Shown here piece by piece: positions 24,377 to 33,480 of a DNA stretch of 64,000 bases. Where the stretch lies: assembly GCA_023412195.1 (NCBI GenBank), contig JAEYNZ010000023.1, positions 1-64,000 of the forward strand, in the 5' to 3' direction. Within the stretch, counting starts at the first letter, position 1; each line of letters begins with the position of its first letter. Origin of the DNA: Bacteroidota bacterium. Its GTDB lineage: Bacteria > Bacteroidota > Bacteroidia > Bacteroidales > Prolixibacteraceae. The notes beneath the pieces were generated by a model. That model saw only the letters and a program-made list of their open reading frames with translations. It searched no databases and was not told where the DNA came from. Made by a program: the position numbers and the translations under genes.

Positions 24377-25027
24377 ATGAAGAACATATTTATACTTGGA
24401 TGTATGATGGTTTGCACCATCGCCGCAGTTGCTCAGCAGGACCCAAAAGCAAAACAAATCCTGGATGAGGTAAGTAAAAAAACGCGTTCCTACGAAACCA
24501 TTTCTGCCCAGTTTGTTTTTACGATGGAAAATAAAGATATGGATATCAGTGAAACGAATGAAGGCTCAATTCAGCTGAAAGGCCAGAAGTACAGGGTGGA
24601 TTTACCCGATATCGGTGTGAAAGTATTTTCAGATGGTGAAACCATATGGAATTACATGGAAGATGGCAATCAGGTAACTGTTTCGGATATCGAGGATGGT
24701 GGAAGCGAATTAATGGATCCTTCATCCGTTTTTACAATTTATGAGAAGGGATTTAGTGCAAAATATACGGGTGATAAAACACTGGAAGGTAAAAAATACC
24801 ATCAGATAGAACTTTTCCCCGATTCTGAAGAGTATGAAGTTTCAAAAATTCTTCTTTCCGTCGGCAGTGAAAATAAGATGATCCACTCTGCACTGCTTCA
24901 CGGAACCGATGGCAATATATACGGGATAGAGGTTAAAAAAATAGATACCGGCGGTACATTGCCTGATTCATACTTTAGCTTTAATCCAAAAGAGTACAAG
25001 GACATTGAGGTAATTGATTTCAGGTAG
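24377..25027 (+). CDS. lolA: LolA-like outer membrane lipoprotein carrier protein
   Basis: A 216-residue periplasmic protein with a signal peptide (MKNIFILGCMMVCTIAAVAQ). The LolA fold is indicated by AKQILDEVSKKTRSYETISAQFVFT, the following NEGSIQLKGQKYRVDLPD and DGETIWNYMED. LolA carries lipoproteins from the LolCDE exporter to the outer membrane, which fits the many lipobox proteins in this window. The ftsK-lolA order is common in Bacteroidota. Its stop overlaps the convergent pyruvate kinase stop by eight bases, leaving no space for a terminator. Confidence 0.93.
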   Translation: MKNIFILGCMMVCTIAAVAQQDPKAKQILDEVSKKTRSYETISAQFVFTMENKDMDISETNEGSIQLKGQKYRVDLPDIGVKVFSDGETIWNYMEDGNQVTVSDIEDGGSELMDPSSVFTIYEKGFSAKYTGDKTLEGKKYHQIELFPDSEEYEVSKILLSVGSENKMIHSALLHGTDGNIYGIEVKKIDTGGTLPDSYFSFNPKEYKDIEVIDFR

Positions 25028-26471
25028 CATCATCCTCCTGGTCATTGTGTTGCTGGGAAGTGGATTTAAACATCTTAAGGGCGGTGGAGATATCCATATA
25101 AGATGCTTCACCCTCTTTACCGAACCTTCCTCCTACATATATCACAAGATCCTCAAGCTGGAAGGTTTTATCCTCAAGCAATGACTGGATAGCTGCCTTC
25201 TGTATCTGCAACCTGTCCCGTTTAAAGGGCCCGTATGATGGCACTACACCATATGAAAGTGCAAGTTCGCGGACAACCTGCTTAGAGTGACAGATGGCAA
25301 AAATAGGGATATCTGGCCTGTAAGATGCCAGATATCGGGCAGTTTTCCCCGATGTTGTGGAGGTAACAATAGCTTTGGGATTCAAATCACCTGCAGATCG
25401 AATGGCTGATTGTGCAAGATAAGCCGGTATCTCGTTACGTATGGGGGGCGAGATTTTTTCCTGGCCTTTATCATGATCCTGCTCTACTTCCATAGCAATT
25501 CGTGCCATTGTTCTGACAGCTTCCACCGGATATTTTCCAATTGCGGTTTCGCCACTTAACATTACTGCATCGGCATACGAATAAACTGCGCTCGCTACAT
25601 CATTTACTTCTGCTCGTGTAGGCCGTGGATTTTTAATCATGCTATGCAGCATTTGAGTTGCAACAATAACTGTTTTTTTATGCATGATCGATTTTCTGAT
25701 AAGATTCCGCTGGACGATGGGAATCTTCTCCGGTGGGATTTCTATTCCCAGGTCACCACGGGCAACCATGATGCCGTAAGAGTGTTCCAGGATTTCATCT
25801 ATATTCTCCACTCCGTCGAGATTCTCGATTTTGGAGATGATTTTAATTTTGCTGTTGTAGCTGTCAAGCAATGCCTGCACTTCAAATACATCCTCTTTGC
25901 TCCTGACAAAAGAATGTGCAATAAAATCAACTCCGTTTTCAGCAGCAAATTTTATAAAAGCTCTATCCCTTTCCGATAATGCAGGAAGATTGGTAACCAC
26001 CCCCGGTACATTTACACTTTTGTTGTTTTTAATGATCCCGCTGTTTTCGATGATGCAGATAAGATATTCAGGATGCTTTGATTTAACAGTGGCTGCAATT
26101 TCTCCATCGTCTATTAAGATTCTGTTTCCAGGCGTTAGATCGGATACAAATGCTGAATGGTTAACGCAAACGTCTATAAGTTGAGTGGGATCTTGTTTAT
26201 AGGAAAATCGAACCTCCTGGCCTTCAGTTACGAATATTTCATTTTGCATGCTGCAGGTTCTGATTTCCGGGCCTTTTGTATCGATAAGTATGGCTATTTT
26301 CTCAGATACTTTCCGGATGTTATCGATCACTTTTTTTGTTTTTTCGAGCGTGAGGTGAGCAGTATTTAAGCGTGCCACATTCATCCCTGATTCAAACAAC
26401 ATCCTGATAAAGGAAGGTTCAGAATTTATGTCGGATAAGGTTGCCACAATTTTTGTATGTCTCATAATCAA
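25020..26471 (-). CDS. pyk: Pyruvate kinase
   Basis: A 483-residue enzyme that converts phosphoenolpyruvate and ADP to pyruvate and ATP. Motifs: TKIVATLSD, MNVARLNTAH, DTKGPEIRT, the catalytic IISKIENLDGVENIDEIL, VARGDLGIEIP, and ATQMLHSMIKNPRPTRAEVNDVASAV with the SGETAIGKYPVEAV block. The C-terminal allosteric domain is present (about 350-475). A start at M3 (MRHTKIV) is as good as M1. It lies 56 bases after aroQ on the same strand and probably shares its transcript. Confidence 0.97.
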   Translation of the reverse strand: MIMRHTKIVATLSDINSEPSFIRMLFESGMNVARLNTAHLTLEKTKKVIDNIRKVSEKIAILIDTKGPEIRTCSMQNEIFVTEGQEVRFSYKQDPTQLIDVCVNHSAFVSDLTPGNRILIDDGEIAATVKSKHPEYLICIIENSGIIKNNKSVNVPGVVTNLPALSERDRAFIKFAAENGVDFIAHSFVRSKEDVFEVQALLDSYNSKIKIISKIENLDGVENIDEILEHSYGIMVARGDLGIEIPPEKIPIVQRNLIRKSIMHKKTVIVATQMLHSMIKNPRPTRAEVNDVASAVYSYADAVMLSGETAIGKYPVEAVRTMARIAMEVEQDHDKGQEKISPPIRNEIPAYLAQSAIRSAGDLNPKAIVTSTTSGKTARYLASYRPDIPIFAICHSKQVVRELALSYGVVPSYGPFKRDRLQIQKAAIQSLLEDKTFQLEDLVIYVGGRFGKEGEASYMDISTALKMFKSTSQQHNDQEDDAT

Positions 26472-26527
26472 GATGCTCTAATATTTATCAATAGCTTACA
26501 GTTAAACCCATAGTGCCATTATATAGT

Positions 26528-26950
26528 TTAAACCACAGTTGTAAAACTTAATACTGCCAGTGTATATGAGTTTAGTCCAAAACCCATAATGCAGCCTTTG
26601 CATACGGGACCTATCAGTGACTTATGCCTGAAATCTTCCCTGGTAAGGGTATTGGAAATATGAACTTCCACTACCGGAGTACTGATTCCTGCAACAGCAT
26701 CTCTTAAAGCAACAGAAGTATGTGTATAGGCACCTGCATTCAGAATGATTCCATCGGCAGAAAAACCTTCTTCGTGCAGTTTGCTCACCAATTCCCCTTC
26801 AATATTCGACTGATAATAATCAAAAGAAACGTCGGAGAATTGTTTTTTCAGTTTTTCCAGATAACGTTCAAAGGTTTCAGAACCATAAATATTTTGCTCT
26901 CTTTTTCCAAGAAGATTTAAATTTGGTCCATTGATTATCAATATTTTCAT
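26528..26950 (-). CDS. aroQ: 3-dehydroquinate dehydratase, type II
   Basis: A 140-residue enzyme of the shikimate pathway. Visible residues are NGPNLNLLGKREQNIYG with the catalytic Tyr22, the flexible-loop Arg17, NAGAYTHTS, and VEVHISN with the active-site His and Asn. Length and start match the family. The gene is divergent from xerD with 134 bases between them, an arrangement common in Bacteroidota, and is followed by pyk. Confidence 0.97.
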   Translation of the reverse strand: MKILIINGPNLNLLGKREQNIYGSETFERYLEKLKKQFSDVSFDYYQSNIEGELVSKLHEEGFSADGIILNAGAYTHTSVALRDAVAGISTPVVEVHISNTLTREDFRHKSLIGPVCKGCIMGFGLNSYTLAVLSFTTVV

Positions 26951-27084
26951 CTTATTTTTTTTTTAATTTATTTTATAGTAACTTTATGGTAAGTAAAACG
27001 TAATAAACATCATAATTGTCGAAAAAGCCCGGGTTTCTTTATCAAAAGTATTTAAATCAACTGATTTAAGAAAAAAATAAGATT

Positions 27085-27984
27085 ATGAAATGGGAGGAAA
27101 GTAAAAAAGGGTATGAAAATTACCTGAAGCTGGAAAAATCCTTGTCGTCGAATTCTATTGCAGCCTATATCAACGACATCAACAAACTAACTGAATTTTT
27201 GGCAAACAACTTCAAAAAAACAGGTCCTGATAAAGTTAAGCTTCAGCATCTGAAGAAGTTTGTAGAGTGGCTGAATGAACGCGGTGTAAGTCCACGAACA
27301 CAGGCACGTACTATTTCCGGTATCAAATCTTTTTATAAGTATCTGTTGATCGAAGGAAAAATATCAAGCGATCCAACAGCTTTACTTGAATCTCCTAAGA
27401 TTGGGCGTAAACTGCCTGATATTTTATCGATGGAAGAAATTGATTCACTTATTGAAGCAGTCGACCTTGAAAAGGCTGAAGGGCAACGTAATAAAGCTAT
27501 GCTTGAAACGCTGTATAGTTGTGGGCTGCGGGTTTCAGAATTGGTAAACCTGAAGATGACCAACCTCTTCTTTTTGCAGGGATATCTTAAAGTTGAAGGT
27601 AAAGCTGACAAGGAAAGGCTGGTACCTGTAAGCAGCAGGGCTGTTGAGGAAATTGAAAAATATGTTGATGGTTATCGTCAGAATTTAAGAATCCAGAAAG
27701 ATAACCAGAATATACTCTTCCTTAACAGGAGAGGCAAAAAGCTGAGCCGTGTAATGGTATTTACAATAATTAAAAATCTGGCTGAAAGAATTAGTCTCGA
27801 TAAAAAAATCAGTCCGCATACATTCAGGCATTCTTTTGCCACTCATCTTATTAATGGGGGAGCTGATTTAAGGGCAGTTCAGGAAATGCTTGGGCATGAA
27901 TCCATTCTTACTACTGAAATATATACCCATCTTGACAGGGAGTATCTGAAAAGTACAATCCATCAGTTTCATCCGCGATCATAA
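27085..27984 (+). CDS. xerD: Site-specific tyrosine recombinase XerD
   Basis: A 299-residue tyrosine recombinase that resolves chromosome dimers at dif. The N-terminal SAM-like DNA-binding domain is about 1-90 and the catalytic domain about 105-299. Active-site residues are the Arg in SCGLRVSEL, the Lys in VEGKADKERLVPV, HTFRHSFATHL, GHESILTTEIYTHLD with the nucleophilic Tyr. Length is standard. The gene has its own strong terminator. Confidence 0.96.
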   Translation: MKWEESKKGYENYLKLEKSLSSNSIAAYINDINKLTEFLANNFKKTGPDKVKLQHLKKFVEWLNERGVSPRTQARTISGIKSFYKYLLIEGKISSDPTALLESPKIGRKLPDILSMEEIDSLIEAVDLEKAEGQRNKAMLETLYSCGLRVSELVNLKMTNLFFLQGYLKVEGKADKERLVPVSSRAVEEIEKYVDGYRQNLRIQKDNQNILFLNRRGKKLSRVMVFTIIKNLAERISLDKKISPHTFRHSFATHLINGGADLRAVQEMLGHESILTTEIYTHLDREYLKSTIHQFHPRS

Positions 27985-28000
27985 TCTTAAACCATAATAG

Positions 28001-28026
28001 AAAAGGAGGCATTAGCCTCTTTTTTT
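28001..28026 (+). terminator. Terminator of xerD
   Basis: AAAAGGAGGC (28001-28010), loop ATTA, GCCTCTTTTTTT. It begins 17 bases after the xerD stop. Confidence 0.85.
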
Positions 28027-28126
28027 ATGCTTATTAATGTGAGATAAAATCCTTCTATTATTGTTAAGATTTTGTTTAATTAACTGTTATAAAATGAGGC
28101 AACCTTTTTCAGTTATAAATAAAAGT

Positions 28127-28134
28127 TAAATTTG
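28127..28134 (+). promoter_or_regulatory. -7 box of pckA
   Basis: TAAATTTG is a perfect TAnnTTTG, 55 bases upstream of the pckA ATG. Confidence 0.45.
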
Positions 28135-28188
28135 TAATAATCGTTAGGAAAAGGAATATCAGTTTATAAAGTTAATTGTTAAGTAGTT

Positions 28189-29817
28189 ATGAGAAAATTA
28201 GATTTATCAGAGTACGGGATACTTCATGTCCCGGAAATTCTTTACAACCCTTCGTATGAAGAGCTTTTCAGGGAAGAAATGCGTCCTGACCTGGAAGGCT
28301 TTGAGAAAGGGCAGCTGACAGAACTTGATGCTGTGAATGTTATGACCGGTGTTTTTACCGGGCGTTCACCAAAAGATAAGTTTATTGTCAAAGATGATAC
28401 TACACGTGATACCATCTGGTGGACAACCCCTGAATCTCCAAATGACAATAAACCCACTACTCCTGAAGTATGGGCAGATTTAAAGAAGCTTGTTACTAAA
28501 CAGCTTTCAGGTAAAAGGCTTTTTGTAATGGATACCTTCCTGGGTGCAAACGAGAACTCTCGTCTGAAAGTACGTTTCATCATGGAGGTTGCATGGCAGG
28601 CGCATTTTGTCAAAAATATGTTTTTAAGGCCTACAGAAGAAGAACTTGAAAAATACGGAGAACCCGATTTCGTAGTAATGAATGGTTCAAAAGTAGTTAA
28701 TGACAAATGGAAAGAACATGGATTGAACTCTGAAGTCTTTACCGTATTCAATCTGACAGAAAGAATGCAGGTTATTGGTGGCTCATGGTATGGCGGTGAA
28801 ATGAAAAAAGGAATGTTTGCCATGATGAATTACTACCTGCCACTGCAGGGAATGGCTTCCATGCATTGTTCTGCCAACGTTGGTGAAAAAGGGGATGTGG
28901 CTATTTTCTTTGGTTTATCAGGAACCGGTAAAACCACCCTCTCAACAGATCCGAAGCGCAAGCTTATAGGTGATGATGAACATGGGTGGGATGATGATGG
29001 TATCTTTAATTTCGAAGGCGGCTGCTATGCCAAAACAATCAATCTCGACCCGGAAGCAGAACCTGATATCTATCATGCCATTAAAAGGGATGCATTACTT
29101 GAAAATGTGACAGTTGATGAAAACGGAAAAATTGACTTCAGTGATGGTTCTGTTACACAAAATACGCGCGTATCTTACCCGATATACCACATTGAAAACA
29201 TCGTAAAACCTGTTTCAAAAGCAGGTCATGCCAGTAAGGTTATATTCCTCACTGCCGATGCTTTTGGTGTTATGCCACCCGTTTCTAAGCTAACACCTGA
29301 ACAGACTAAGTACCATTTCCTTTCCGGTTTTACTGCTAAACTCGCAGGTACTGAAAGGGGTGTTACAACTCCTCAGCCAACTTTCTCAGCATGTTTCGGA
29401 GCTGCTTTCCTTTCACTGCATCCTACTAAATATGGTGAAGAACTTGTGAAAAAAATGGAAGAACACGGTGCTGAAGCTTATCTTGTTAATACAGGATGGA
29501 ACGGTACAGGGAAACGTATCTCTATTAAAGATACCCGTGCCATTATCGATGCCATCCTGGATGGTTCTATTGAAAAAGCTGAAACCAAAATCATTCCGGT
29601 ATTTAACCTGAGAGTACCTGTTGCCCTTCACGATGTTGATCCTAATATTCTTGATCCGCGTGATACATATACCGATCCAAAACAATGGGAAGAAAAAGCC
29701 TGTGACCTTGGAAGCCGCTTTATAAAAAACTTCACTAAATATACTGACAATGATGAGGGTAAAGCTCTTGTTGCAGCAGGCCCGCAACTAAATAAAAAAG
29801 AAGCAACTGCTTTATAA
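28189..29817 (+). CDS. pckA: Phosphoenolpyruvate carboxykinase (ATP)
   Basis: A 542-residue enzyme that interconverts oxaloacetate + ATP and PEP + CO2 + ADP. Motifs are TGRSPKDKF, the kinase-1a P-loop FFGLSGTGKTTLS, the metal-binding IGDDEHGWDDDGIFN, and NTRVSYP. In fermentative Bacteroidota it often runs in the direction of oxaloacetate to feed fumarate reduction, which would fit with the fumarase gene in this window, but that is inference. Length is normal. Own promoter and terminator suggest a single-gene unit. Confidence 0.98.
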   Translation: MRKLDLSEYGILHVPEILYNPSYEELFREEMRPDLEGFEKGQLTELDAVNVMTGVFTGRSPKDKFIVKDDTTRDTIWWTTPESPNDNKPTTPEVWADLKKLVTKQLSGKRLFVMDTFLGANENSRLKVRFIMEVAWQAHFVKNMFLRPTEEELEKYGEPDFVVMNGSKVVNDKWKEHGLNSEVFTVFNLTERMQVIGGSWYGGEMKKGMFAMMNYYLPLQGMASMHCSANVGEKGDVAIFFGLSGTGKTTLSTDPKRKLIGDDEHGWDDDGIFNFEGGCYAKTINLDPEAEPDIYHAIKRDALLENVTVDENGKIDFSDGSVTQNTRVSYPIYHIENIVKPVSKAGHASKVIFLTADAFGVMPPVSKLTPEQTKYHFLSGFTAKLAGTERGVTTPQPTFSACFGAAFLSLHPTKYGEELVKKMEEHGAEAYLVNTGWNGTGKRISIKDTRAIIDAILDGSIEKAETKIIPVFNLRVPVALHDVDPNILDPRDTYTDPKQWEEKACDLGSRFIKNFTKYTDNDEGKALVAAGPQLNKKEATAL

Positions 29818-29825
29818 TACAAAAT

Positions 29826-29850
29826 AGCCCCGCAACTGGCGGGGCTTTTT
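29826..29850 (+). terminator. Terminator of pckA
   Basis: AGCCCCGC (29826-29833), loop AACTG, GCGGGGCT followed by T to 29850. It starts nine bases after the pckA stop. Confidence 0.9.
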
Positions 29851-29877
29851 ATACTTTGAACATTATTGTTCTATCTG

Positions 29878-31839
29878 TTAATATTCCTTCACTAAATCAT
29901 GCTGCTCAATAATTCCACCATTTGAAGTATCCTTTTTTTCCCTGTTGATGGTTATATTAAACTCGGGAGCACGGTAATCGACCGGAAGGTATCCCGAGGG
30001 AATGGTACTGTGGTTTCCATCACGTGCTGCCCGGTAATGCGGAGAAAGAATTTCAATTCCCCTTTCATTGCAAATATCCTGTATGTTCTGATGCAGGGAG
30101 GAGTAAATAACAGCCTGCTTTTCCGGACTTTTAGTATAGGCATTTATCTGGTATGCAACATAAAAATCTTCCAATGCTGTTTGCAGTACAAATGGTTTTG
30201 GCTCAGATTGAATCAATTCTGTTTTTATTGCTGCATCGATGAGTGCCTGATGCGTGTCTCTCCAGGGGACATCGTAACCAATGGTAACGGTTGTGTGAAT
30301 TATCAAACCCATATCGCCGGAATAAGTGCTGTAATTTGTTGTATTGCCAGTTAGAATTGTAGAATTAGGTATGGTTATAATCTCATTCTTTATGGTCCGA
30401 AGCCTGGTTACCAGCAGCGTCTTTTCTATAACATCACCTGTGATCTCGCCTATCTTGATGCGGTCATTAATTTTAAATGGACGCATATATGTAATCACCA
30501 GGCCAGCTACCATGTTGGCAATGGCTGAAGAAGACCCCAGCGAAAACAAAATTCCAATAAAAACAGAAACTCCCTTAAAAATATCTGAGTCGGATCCTGG
30601 AAGATATGGGAAGATCATGACAAACATAAATGCATAAAGTAAAAACCGAACGATGCTGTAGGTTGGCATAGCCCAGTCAGCATGAAAACCTGAAATCCGG
30701 AGTTTCTCTGCTTCAATCTCTGAAAATATGTATTGAACAAATTTGATAAAATACTTCATCACGACCAAAATTACCAGGATGGTAAAAAGATTGGGAATAT
30801 AATCCCATACAGAGATGAACACGCCTTTAAACGGCGACCATATCAGGTTAAACAGATCATCAGCCCAGCCTCTTGTAAAAGGGAAAATGCTGAATATAAT
30901 TGGTAATGTAATATAAACGAGCAGGGCATAGGTGAACCACCGGATTACTTTCAGCAGGAAAAATATACCTTTAAGTTCCTGCTCGGCCGAAAGAAATGTG
31001 TAGTCCTTGTAGGCAAGGTTCTTAAGCCACCTTGTTTGGTTACTGATGATGTACCTGAGTGACAGATGATACCCTTTCCCAATCAGCCTGATTAGAAACC
31101 ACGCGATTAACAGAACCAGCAAAACCAGTCCTATTCTTGCCAGAAGTCGTGTAAAACTGGTGTTTTTCCGTGCTTCCGTGAGTGAATGAAGAATGGCTGC
31201 TTTATATGTATCTGCCAGTTCACCTGCCTCCATGTTATACCATAAAGCATCTGTTTCAGATACACTCATGATAATCATATCGCCATACATGATATCAAGG
31301 GTATGTTCTGACTGTCCGATCTCAATGGAATCTGTTTTCAGCAGATCATCCTTGAACAAAAGATATATTTTACGGGAAATGTTGTCAGCACGTTCATCAG
31401 GTGTTAAAGATCCTATCCTGGTATAAACATAAAATAAGGTATCTTTTAATGGTCCTACCACAGGAGAGCCGGTAACCGTTTTCCGCAAGGCATCAATACG
31501 GGCTTTTCTTTCAGCGGCCAGCTGTTGTTCCCGCGACGCGATATCCCTCAATTGTCGTTGAAGTTCTTCCTTTTGAATATTATCGGTGGTTTTTAAGGAG
31601 ATAATCTGCTGTTCAAGCACTGTTTTTCTAATGGAATCTGCAAGCCGTTTCTGTTCAATTTCAGCAAGCCGCCTGCTGAATTCCTGCAGAAGAACCTTAT
31701 TCTCCGGATCCTGTGCCTGTACAAGAGAATCTGACTGGGCTGATACGGAAAAAGTAATCAGGAATAACAGGATAACAAGAATGACATAACTTATGAGTTG
31801 GAGAGGGGATTTAACTTGTTCTGCATGTGTAGCTATCAT
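29878..31839 (-). CDS. MscS-type mechanosensitive channel with N-terminal periplasmic coiled coil
   Basis: A 653-residue membrane protein. A signal-like segment (about 12-34) is followed by a charged coiled coil (45-115) and a periplasmic domain to about 230. At least five membrane helices lie between 235 and 460. The pore helix and beta domain of MscS are clear: GSSSAIANMVAGLVITYMRPF, NDRIKIGEITGDVIEKTLL, and ITIPNSTILTGNTTNYS. Such channels release solutes at hypo-osmotic shock. The long N-terminal extension makes it closer to the MscK/YbdG-like large members than to plain MscS. Neighbours are unrelated. Confidence 0.92.
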   Translation of the reverse strand: MIATHAEQVKSPLQLISYVILVILLFLITFSVSAQSDSLVQAQDPENKVLLQEFSRRLAEIEQKRLADSIRKTVLEQQIISLKTTDNIQKEELQRQLRDIASREQQLAAERKARIDALRKTVTGSPVVGPLKDTLFYVYTRIGSLTPDERADNISRKIYLLFKDDLLKTDSIEIGQSEHTLDIMYGDMIIMSVSETDALWYNMEAGELADTYKAAILHSLTEARKNTSFTRLLARIGLVLLVLLIAWFLIRLIGKGYHLSLRYIISNQTRWLKNLAYKDYTFLSAEQELKGIFFLLKVIRWFTYALLVYITLPIIFSIFPFTRGWADDLFNLIWSPFKGVFISVWDYIPNLFTILVILVVMKYFIKFVQYIFSEIEAEKLRISGFHADWAMPTYSIVRFLLYAFMFVMIFPYLPGSDSDIFKGVSVFIGILFSLGSSSAIANMVAGLVITYMRPFKINDRIKIGEITGDVIEKTLLVTRLRTIKNEIITIPNSTILTGNTTNYSTYSGDMGLIIHTTVTIGYDVPWRDTHQALIDAAIKTELIQSEPKPFVLQTALEDFYVAYQINAYTKSPEKQAVIYSSLHQNIQDICNERGIEILSPHYRAARDGNHSTIPSGYLPVDYRAPEFNITINREKKDTSNGGIIEQHDLVKEY

Positions 31840-31955
31840 AAATGGTCAGTTTTGTTTAAGGAAAGAAATAAACATGCTGATATTCAATTTGTGCGTAAAG
31901 AAAACAAAATTTCTGATGGAACTTACATAAATAAAAACCTAAGTGATTGAAACTT

Positions 31956-33338
31956 CTATACCTCTCTCTGAATCCTGCCACGATTGTACGAGAAATATAT
32001 ACCCACTGTGCCCAGCATTGAAAAGCTGATAAATGCCCACTTCATTGCTTTAAGGAAAAGATGGCCAGGTACTGTCTCAATGGCCTGATTTCCTATAAAC
32101 CCTGCAAAGAAAAGGGTGGCTACCGTCATACTTGTGATTTGCCCTACCACCCTCATGGTAGCTGCTGATCCTGATGCAAGTCCCAGTTGGTTTTTACTTA
32201 CTGAACTCATGATGGTGTTCATGTTCGGGGAGGAAAAAAAGGCGAAACCAAGGCCAACCCATACAAGGATGCATAGGATCATCCAGACAGGAGTGCTTTC
32301 GGTAAGAAAAGCAAATGCAAACAACCCGATGGTGCACATGGTCATACCAATTGTGGCCAGATACCGTGGCTGGATGCGGTCGGATAACCTTCCTGCAACA
32401 GGCGAAAAAAGCGCCATCATTGCTGGCTGTGCTACAAGAACTGATCCTGCATACCTTGGCGACATGCCCTGAATCTTCTGAAGATACAGGCTCAGCAGAA
32501 ATACGATGGCAAAGGTAGCACTATAATTGATTAAAGCTGCCAGGTTTGAAAAGGCAAACAGGCGGTTGCGAGTGAACAGCTTTGTTTCCAGCACAGGCCT
32601 GGCCGAGCGGTTTTCAATCTGCCAGAATACAATAAGGGAAATGGCTCCAATCCCCATCATAAGCCATCCCGGGAGTGCAGGAATCTGCGATGATCCATAA
32701 ACAAGAAGTACCAGCCCGACCATATAAAAGATGGTTCCCTTTAAATCCATTTTCTTCTCAGCACCCTCCTTTACCTGGTCCTTGCCCAGGAATAGAAATG
32801 CAACAGCAGTGGTAATCAATCCAAATGCCGATGCAATGAAAAATATAGACCTCCATCCGAAATATTGCGTCAAAAAGCCTCCTGCGAAAGGGCCAAATGC
32901 CAGGCCAAGGTACACAGCCGACACAGAAAAACCAAGCACCCTGCCCCTGTGCCGGGGCAGAAATGCCGAAACCAGGATGGCTGCTCCTGTTGTACTTGTG
33001 AATGCTGCGCCAATTCCCTGTATGAACCTGAAAATGATGAGCCAGGTACCCGAAACTGCAAACCCGCAGATGAGCGAAGCGAAGGTGAAAATAACTACCC
33101 CTGTCTTAAATATCCTCCTGATTCCGGTGAGGTCGCCCCAGCGGCCTACGGGTAATAAAAACATTGCGGTGGCAAGCAGGAAGGCGGTAATCACCCAGCT
33201 CAGTTTTACTGCATCCAGTCCGAAGCTTTTTTCAATGGAAGGAAGGGCAATGTTCACTGATGAAATGAGAAAAGTTCCCATAAAGGAGGTGATGGCCACA
33301 ATGGCAAGTATGGAGATCTGCTTTTTTGTCCAGTTCAT
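31956..33338 (-). CDS. MFS transporter of the DHA2/EmrB-QacA type
   Basis: A 460-residue inner-membrane transporter with about 14 predicted helices. The family motifs are SVNIALPSIEKSFG in TM1, WVITAFLLATAMFLLPVGRWGD (motif A-like loop with Gly-Arg-Asp), RFIQGIGAA (motif B) and FGPFAGGFLTQYFGWRSIFFI (motif C of drug:H+ antiporters). A proton-driven exporter of hydrophobic compounds is the best guess. No EmrA-type fusion protein or regulator is adjacent, so substrate cannot be inferred. Confidence 0.92.
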   Translation of the reverse strand: MNWTKKQISILAIVAITSFMGTFLISSVNIALPSIEKSFGLDAVKLSWVITAFLLATAMFLLPVGRWGDLTGIRRIFKTGVVIFTFASLICGFAVSGTWLIIFRFIQGIGAAFTSTTGAAILVSAFLPRHRGRVLGFSVSAVYLGLAFGPFAGGFLTQYFGWRSIFFIASAFGLITTAVAFLFLGKDQVKEGAEKKMDLKGTIFYMVGLVLLVYGSSQIPALPGWLMMGIGAISLIVFWQIENRSARPVLETKLFTRNRLFAFSNLAALINYSATFAIVFLLSLYLQKIQGMSPRYAGSVLVAQPAMMALFSPVAGRLSDRIQPRYLATIGMTMCTIGLFAFAFLTESTPVWMILCILVWVGLGFAFFSSPNMNTIMSSVSKNQLGLASGSAATMRVVGQITSMTVATLFFAGFIGNQAIETVPGHLFLKAMKWAFISFSMLGTVGIYFSYNRGRIQREV

Positions 33339-33413
33339 GTTACATCTGATTGAATCATCAAAAGTAATGTTTGTTAATGAAATAGAAGTTTATGCCTCCG
33401 ATAGGTTTTTAAC

Positions 33414-33454
33414 AAAAAAAATCCTGACCCTTTTTTAATCATCAGGTCAGGATT
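33414..33454 (-). terminator. Terminator of the S9 peptidase gene
   Basis: On the minus strand AATCCTGACC pairs with GGTCAGGATT (33445-33454 with 33420-33429), then a run of T (33414-33421). It lies 26 bases past the peptidase stop. Confidence 0.8.
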
Positions 33455-33480
33455 CAATTTTTATATCAGTTATTAAAAAC

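Noticed and set aside
32731..33438. 235-codon frame antisense to the MFS transporter gene
   Set aside because: It is the complement shadow of a well-supported transporter gene and has no homology pattern of its own.
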